64,000 nt of DNA, from assembly GCA_036345935.2 (NCBI GenBank), contig JADWOT020000004.1:4557026-4621025 (forward strand), read 5' to 3'. Shown here one piece after another: positions 60,101-64,000 of this stretch. Position 1 is the first letter of the stretch; every line of letters begins with the position of its first letter. A model generated the notes under the pieces. That model did no database searches. It was given only the letters and a program-made list of their open reading frames with translations, and was not told the DNA's origin. The DNA comes from Taenia hydatigena. Lineage: Eukaryota > Platyhelminthes > Cestoda > Cyclophyllidea > Taeniidae. Both the position numbers and the translations under genes were made by a program.

Positions 60101-62710
60101 CTCAAGTTAAGGCATGAAAGGACCCGCTTTCTTCCGGTGACAACGAAACGTGGAGTTAGATCGATTAAACGAAGCTAAGCTTCAGAGCTTAAAACTAAAA
60201 TGATGTGAAAAATGCTTGGACGTGCTGATGAATTAGGTACAAGCTCGGAGACAGGAGTAATATCAAAGTGTTAAGATTGCCTGCCAGACCAAAGGACCGA
60301 AGAAGAGCCCCTAAGAATCAAATCAAGCGCTGTGAAAGGCGATCTGGTAGAATCATTACAAAACTTGCCTTTTGAAAAAATAGCCAACATACCTGAAATT
60401 ACACGTAACAGTTGAATCCGAAACGCGGAAATCCTAACGTCTTATCAGGAGCCCCTTAATGGACTGACGTCTACTCTTCGCAAGCTAACAAAAGACAAGA
60501 GACCCCACCTCGCCAAGCAGCCGCCTTTAAACTTCTCCCATAAGCATTAGCATTACGAGAAAATTGCAGAAATAAATAAAATCAACAAAAATAATGCTCA
60601 ATATCATCTAGCGCTCAAACACAAGGTTAATGCCCGTATGCACTAAAACTTGGGCATATCTATGTCGGTGGCACCCCTTCTCCCCTCCTCGATACCCAGT
60701 GCACCCTCGGCTCCGCTGCATGAGACACGCACATGACAGCAATCAAAGGCTATGTATATTGCGTGTAATAGACGGGGCGTGCGTGTGCGCGTGGACCTAA
60801 AGCAGCAGAACGTGTACCATGCATAGTGCAGCTAAACATAGTAAAGTATTCCATTTCCTTTCAATATGAGCAACTTCCAACCTAAGCATTATTTGTAGCA
60901 ATAATGTAATCAAAATCAGGCAATGATCTTGAGAAACACTCGCGACAAGGGCGTCAGGGAGGTGTTAATTACGGCATCCCCGACAGTCAGATGTTCCAAC
61001 TAAGATGAAGCGATTTCAACAAGCTCACTCACATCAGGCAGGACCGCACCAACGTCCCAGCGCCATATATCGCTGAAGTGAAGCAGATGAAGGTAAGTAG
61101 GCAAGCAGGTCCATGGGCAGTGAAATAACCATATTGCCTCACCCTCGCCTGTCTGTCTATCCAACCCTCTACCACTCAAGTTACTCACTCAACAGGTAAG
61201 TAAATTAGGCGTTAGTAAAGAAACAGGTGAGGCTTAACGCTTGCCAGTGCACATTCACCTGTGCCTCGAAAAACGTCCACCGACTATCAGCCATCAAGAC
61301 CATTAATGCGGCTGACCTATGGAAGACGCCAATCCTGCACTTTTGCCCCTCTCCACCACATGTCAGCCAACCATTAGACCCAAGGCAAATCATCTAGAGC
61401 CAACGCTAATTACTGCTACGACTAAAAGGAAGGGAGAGGGAGACTGTGCTAAAACTACTGCATTGTTACAGCAGGGAAGGCGAGCAAGTTGAGGTAATTA
61501 GCGGTTCGCCTTCGAAGTCATCACCGTGACATTACGCTTCAAGTAAACACTGCATTCACATGTATTTCGGAGACAGGCATCCCAGGACGCTTCTTCCGAT
61601 AATGATAAATGCGCACAGTTTCGTGTCTTAGGCATGGAACACTAAGCACTCAGATACCCTCAAGCTTGCATCGTCAGCAGACGGAGCCAACGAAATTACT
61701 TCATAATGAGGAAAGTCTAAATGCGCCTCAAGTGCGCACTAATCCACGACATGGTCCTCCGCAAATCCCCAAAACAGTGCGAACACGTAAAGCAGCAGTA
61801 AGCTTCCTAACCACACGTCGACTAATTAGTATATACTTATTTAATACAAGTGTGCACAGCGCCCATGCCACTGTTCTGACTTGGAATGAGGTACACTTAT
61901 TTGAAGGCAATGCTTACAGTCCACCGCAGATGCTCACACTTGGTGTGACGCAGATTGCCCTATCTTACCTATCAACGTCCTGTGCACTCAATCCTGTAAC
62001 AATCGATTTAGCATACTTTGAAATAAGTACAGGCAACTTGTCCCAATCAAACTCTAAAAGCACATGCATACTCATTGAATCCTGCTAATTACAATCTTTC
62101 CAGTTTGGGCTAGAATGACAGCACAAGTAATAGGCGAACACACACTACCCATCTTTCAAGATGGTAAACCAAACAAGGTGCACGAAATGGATAAATCCAG
62201 TCATTGGTATGACTAGATATCAATGCGCACAAGTCAGAACTGCCAATGCTTAATGTGTACCAATGCCGAGTGAAAGCAACTCGACAACTTATGGCATCAA
62301 ACAAGTGGGACATGTGAAAAACTGGAAAGTAAGAAGGGGCGCATTGAGTCCTGAACCAGCGCTGAATTCACATTCAACAGGAAGTGTCTGTAGCCGGTAC
62401 AAAAGACGGCACTTTGCAGTCAGGCCTCACGCCTCATCAAAGCAGGCAAACAGCAAATAGAGACTTTTCAAATGTGCATAAATGTGCATTTATACGCACC
62501 TATGAATTGGCGGGTTCCTTCCTCCACCTATCCACAATCACTGCACCCTCCGACGTTGCCCTTGTTGCCTGCCACGTCACACCGCAGGAGTAACTGCACA
62601 ACACCGCTTGCGTCCTACTCTGTAGACTTCCAATAGTTTTGGCAATAACTCATCAGCGAACGCTGACTGCCAAAGCGCCCATCAGCGGTGGCACAGCCTC
62701 AACGAAATAC
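57172..62710. other. Largely unannotated; scattered splice-like segments
   Basis: I found no repeat partners and no firm gene. On the minus strand a few segments have good acceptors and short open frames: 59695-59560 (TTCGGTTTTCTCAG, then HPDCDVHLVGHSGEG), 59580-59350 (open through a possible 43-bp intron flanked by AAG|GTAATT and CCGTTGTCCTCAG) and 61067-61028 (CTGCTTCACTTCAG to GAT|GTGAGT). The longest plus-strand frame, 61609-62088 (159 codons), contains HATVLTWNEV, which resembles an FN3 B strand, but has no clear splice pair. Confidence 0.4.
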
Positions 62711-62841
62711 CTGTCCATTGCAGGCTCGGAGGAAACATAGATGGCATGTTTAGGCGTCATCATTTTTGCAGCAGAATTCGATATTTGCATCCACCCCTCA
62801 GCTACGCCAACAAACGTTAGGTTTGAATAACATCCTTGTAT
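62711..62841 (-). CDS. FN3-like first-half exon on the minus strand
   Basis: The minus strand has a CAGCTTGTTGCTGCAG acceptor above 62841 and a GACAG|GTATTT donor at 62711. The frame is open for 43 codons, phase 0 in and phase 2 out. It contains SNLTFVGVAEGWMQI, the strand A to B pattern of FN3 (Asn-Leu-Thr-x-x-x-Val then Trp-x-Gln-Ile), and then a Tyr-Val-Ser-Ser-Glu segment like strand C. Orientation is opposite to the FN3-like exons at 45-57 kb, so it would belong to another gene or to an inverted relic. Confidence 0.3.
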
Positions 62842-63941
62842 CTGCAGCAACAAGCTGAGGCTTGAATAAGCCATGTCGATCAAACCAGTGGATGGACGTT
62901 TAGTGTGACAACGGCGTAAACTGCAAGTTGACATCCCTTCGAAGCAGAATTCTTACGACCTTGCCCTGGGCCTATTCAAATCGCGCCTGTCAAAGCTGCA
63001 GAAGACCACAATCTGTTCGTCAATGAAAGAAAAACACTCAAGCATCCCTTTATGGAGTGCTGCAGCTTTATTCGCGTCCAATTAGCACGACAGATTCCAA
63101 CGATATGGTTGTTGCAACAACTTGGGAAAATGCAGCTGTCGCGCTGAATTTGGGAGAAGGCCTTGAGAAAAGGGCACAAGACTAGTTCGTCAAAGCACAG
63201 CATGGAGCACGTCAACTTATAAGCCTAAGCTCACTTGTATCACCGCACAGTAAAGAACAATAGGGAGGTCAAACTTCAAATTCATCACTTTTTTAAACTC
63301 TCAGGGCTCATTAAATGCACCACAATCGACAAGAGCATTCTTGTCGCCGTTAAAGTTTGAACCATCGTTAATGCCGAGTAAAGCCTGAAATTTTACGGTT
63401 CTCTTTCACTCTTCAACCAAAAGAGCCTATTTGGCCTGAATACTGCCGCAAATACAACGCGCAACGTACGGCAGACAATATACTAAATGCAACTGATGAC
63501 CTTGAAACTGCCATAACAGATAAAAAACTGCTGATTAAATACCTTTCTAACTTTAGGAATACTAAACAGCGATTAAAAGCTAAGTTCTGTTTTAAAACGT
63601 TAGTACAAATAACTTATGTGAGCATATAAAATTATAAAATTTATATGTGTTCATAAAAAACATGCAGACAATTAGATAAGAGACTAAACACCACGCAAAG
63701 TGATCAGTATCTGCGCTAAGAAAAATTGTGGTCAAACATGCTGCTATGCATACGACAATTGAAACCCTACCCTTGAGCAGGATATAAGTTTTGTTACCAA
63801 ATTGGAAGCAGAATAGTGAACTGTCGGTGTAGTACTTTGCATGTACTACTGGTTTTGTTCAGGGTCACAAGGGTGGCCATCTTGCCCCAGCTGCGTAGGC
63901 TGGATGCTGGGCCATGCCAGCGGCTCATTTCCTTCTGCCTG

Positions 63942-63945
<4 letters not shown>
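62842..63945. other. No supported gene
   Basis: AT-rich sequence with short frames only. Confidence 0.5.

Positions 63946-63983
<38 letters not shown>
63946..63983. repeat. TA dinucleotide microsatellite
   Basis: Nineteen uninterrupted TA units near the window end. Confidence 0.97.
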
Positions 63984-63985
<2 letters not shown>

Positions 63986-64000
63986 CACCCTAGTATTCTG

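Overview
The window looks like intergenic and intronic DNA from a repeat-rich, intron-rich animal genome. It is AT-leaning, has no long open reading frames (the longest is 201 codons), shows small split exons with GT/AG borders, and carries TA microsatellites and many decayed duplications. There is no bacterial gene organisation, and I recognise no rRNA, tRNA, CRISPR array or intact transposon. A flatworm or other invertebrate would fit, but nothing here fixes the species. One undetermined base (N) lies at 1308.

The best coding signal is a set of short exons that read as halves of fibronectin type III (FN3) domains, as in extracellular or receptor proteins. On the minus strand four exons at about 7.05-9.45 kb join in compatible phases into two to three tandem FN3 domains, and a fifth (6.52-6.67 kb) may follow. 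On the plus strand weaker FN3-like exons run from 45.6 to 57.1 kb. Several introns that cut an FN3 domain in the middle are phase 0, and two of these (8473 and 45712) share a TGG|GTAGG donor. Isolated FN3-like exons also appear at 10.7 kb (+), 33.5 kb (+) and 62.8 kb (-).

The dominant structure is a large inverted repeat. The left arm is 20143-27759 and the right arm 36267-43884, about 7.6 kb each. They are collinear with about a dozen differences noticed and one 1-nt homopolymer indel, and they are separated by an 8.5-kb spacer. The outer ends run into an older, diverged inverted homology (15.49-16.73 and 19.61-20.14 kb against 43.89-45.53 kb, roughly 80-85% identical by eye). The inner ends stop sharply.

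Layered on this are further old duplications: 1-1050 is a third diverged copy of part of an arm; 12.1-15.5 kb matches 29.9-33.1 kb; 5.6-6.26 kb matches 12.64-13.3 kb in inverse; 16.74-17.57 and 17.79-18.69 kb are tandem copies, with a third inverted at 30.4-30.7 kb; and short direct copies occur at 49-53 kb.

The working picture is two outward-facing regions of an FN3-repeat gene family (minus strand on the left, plus strand on the right) around a recently homogenised palindrome embedded in older, decaying copies of itself. The repeats are seen directly. The FN3 exon calls rest on motif and splice-site reading by eye and vary from good to speculative.
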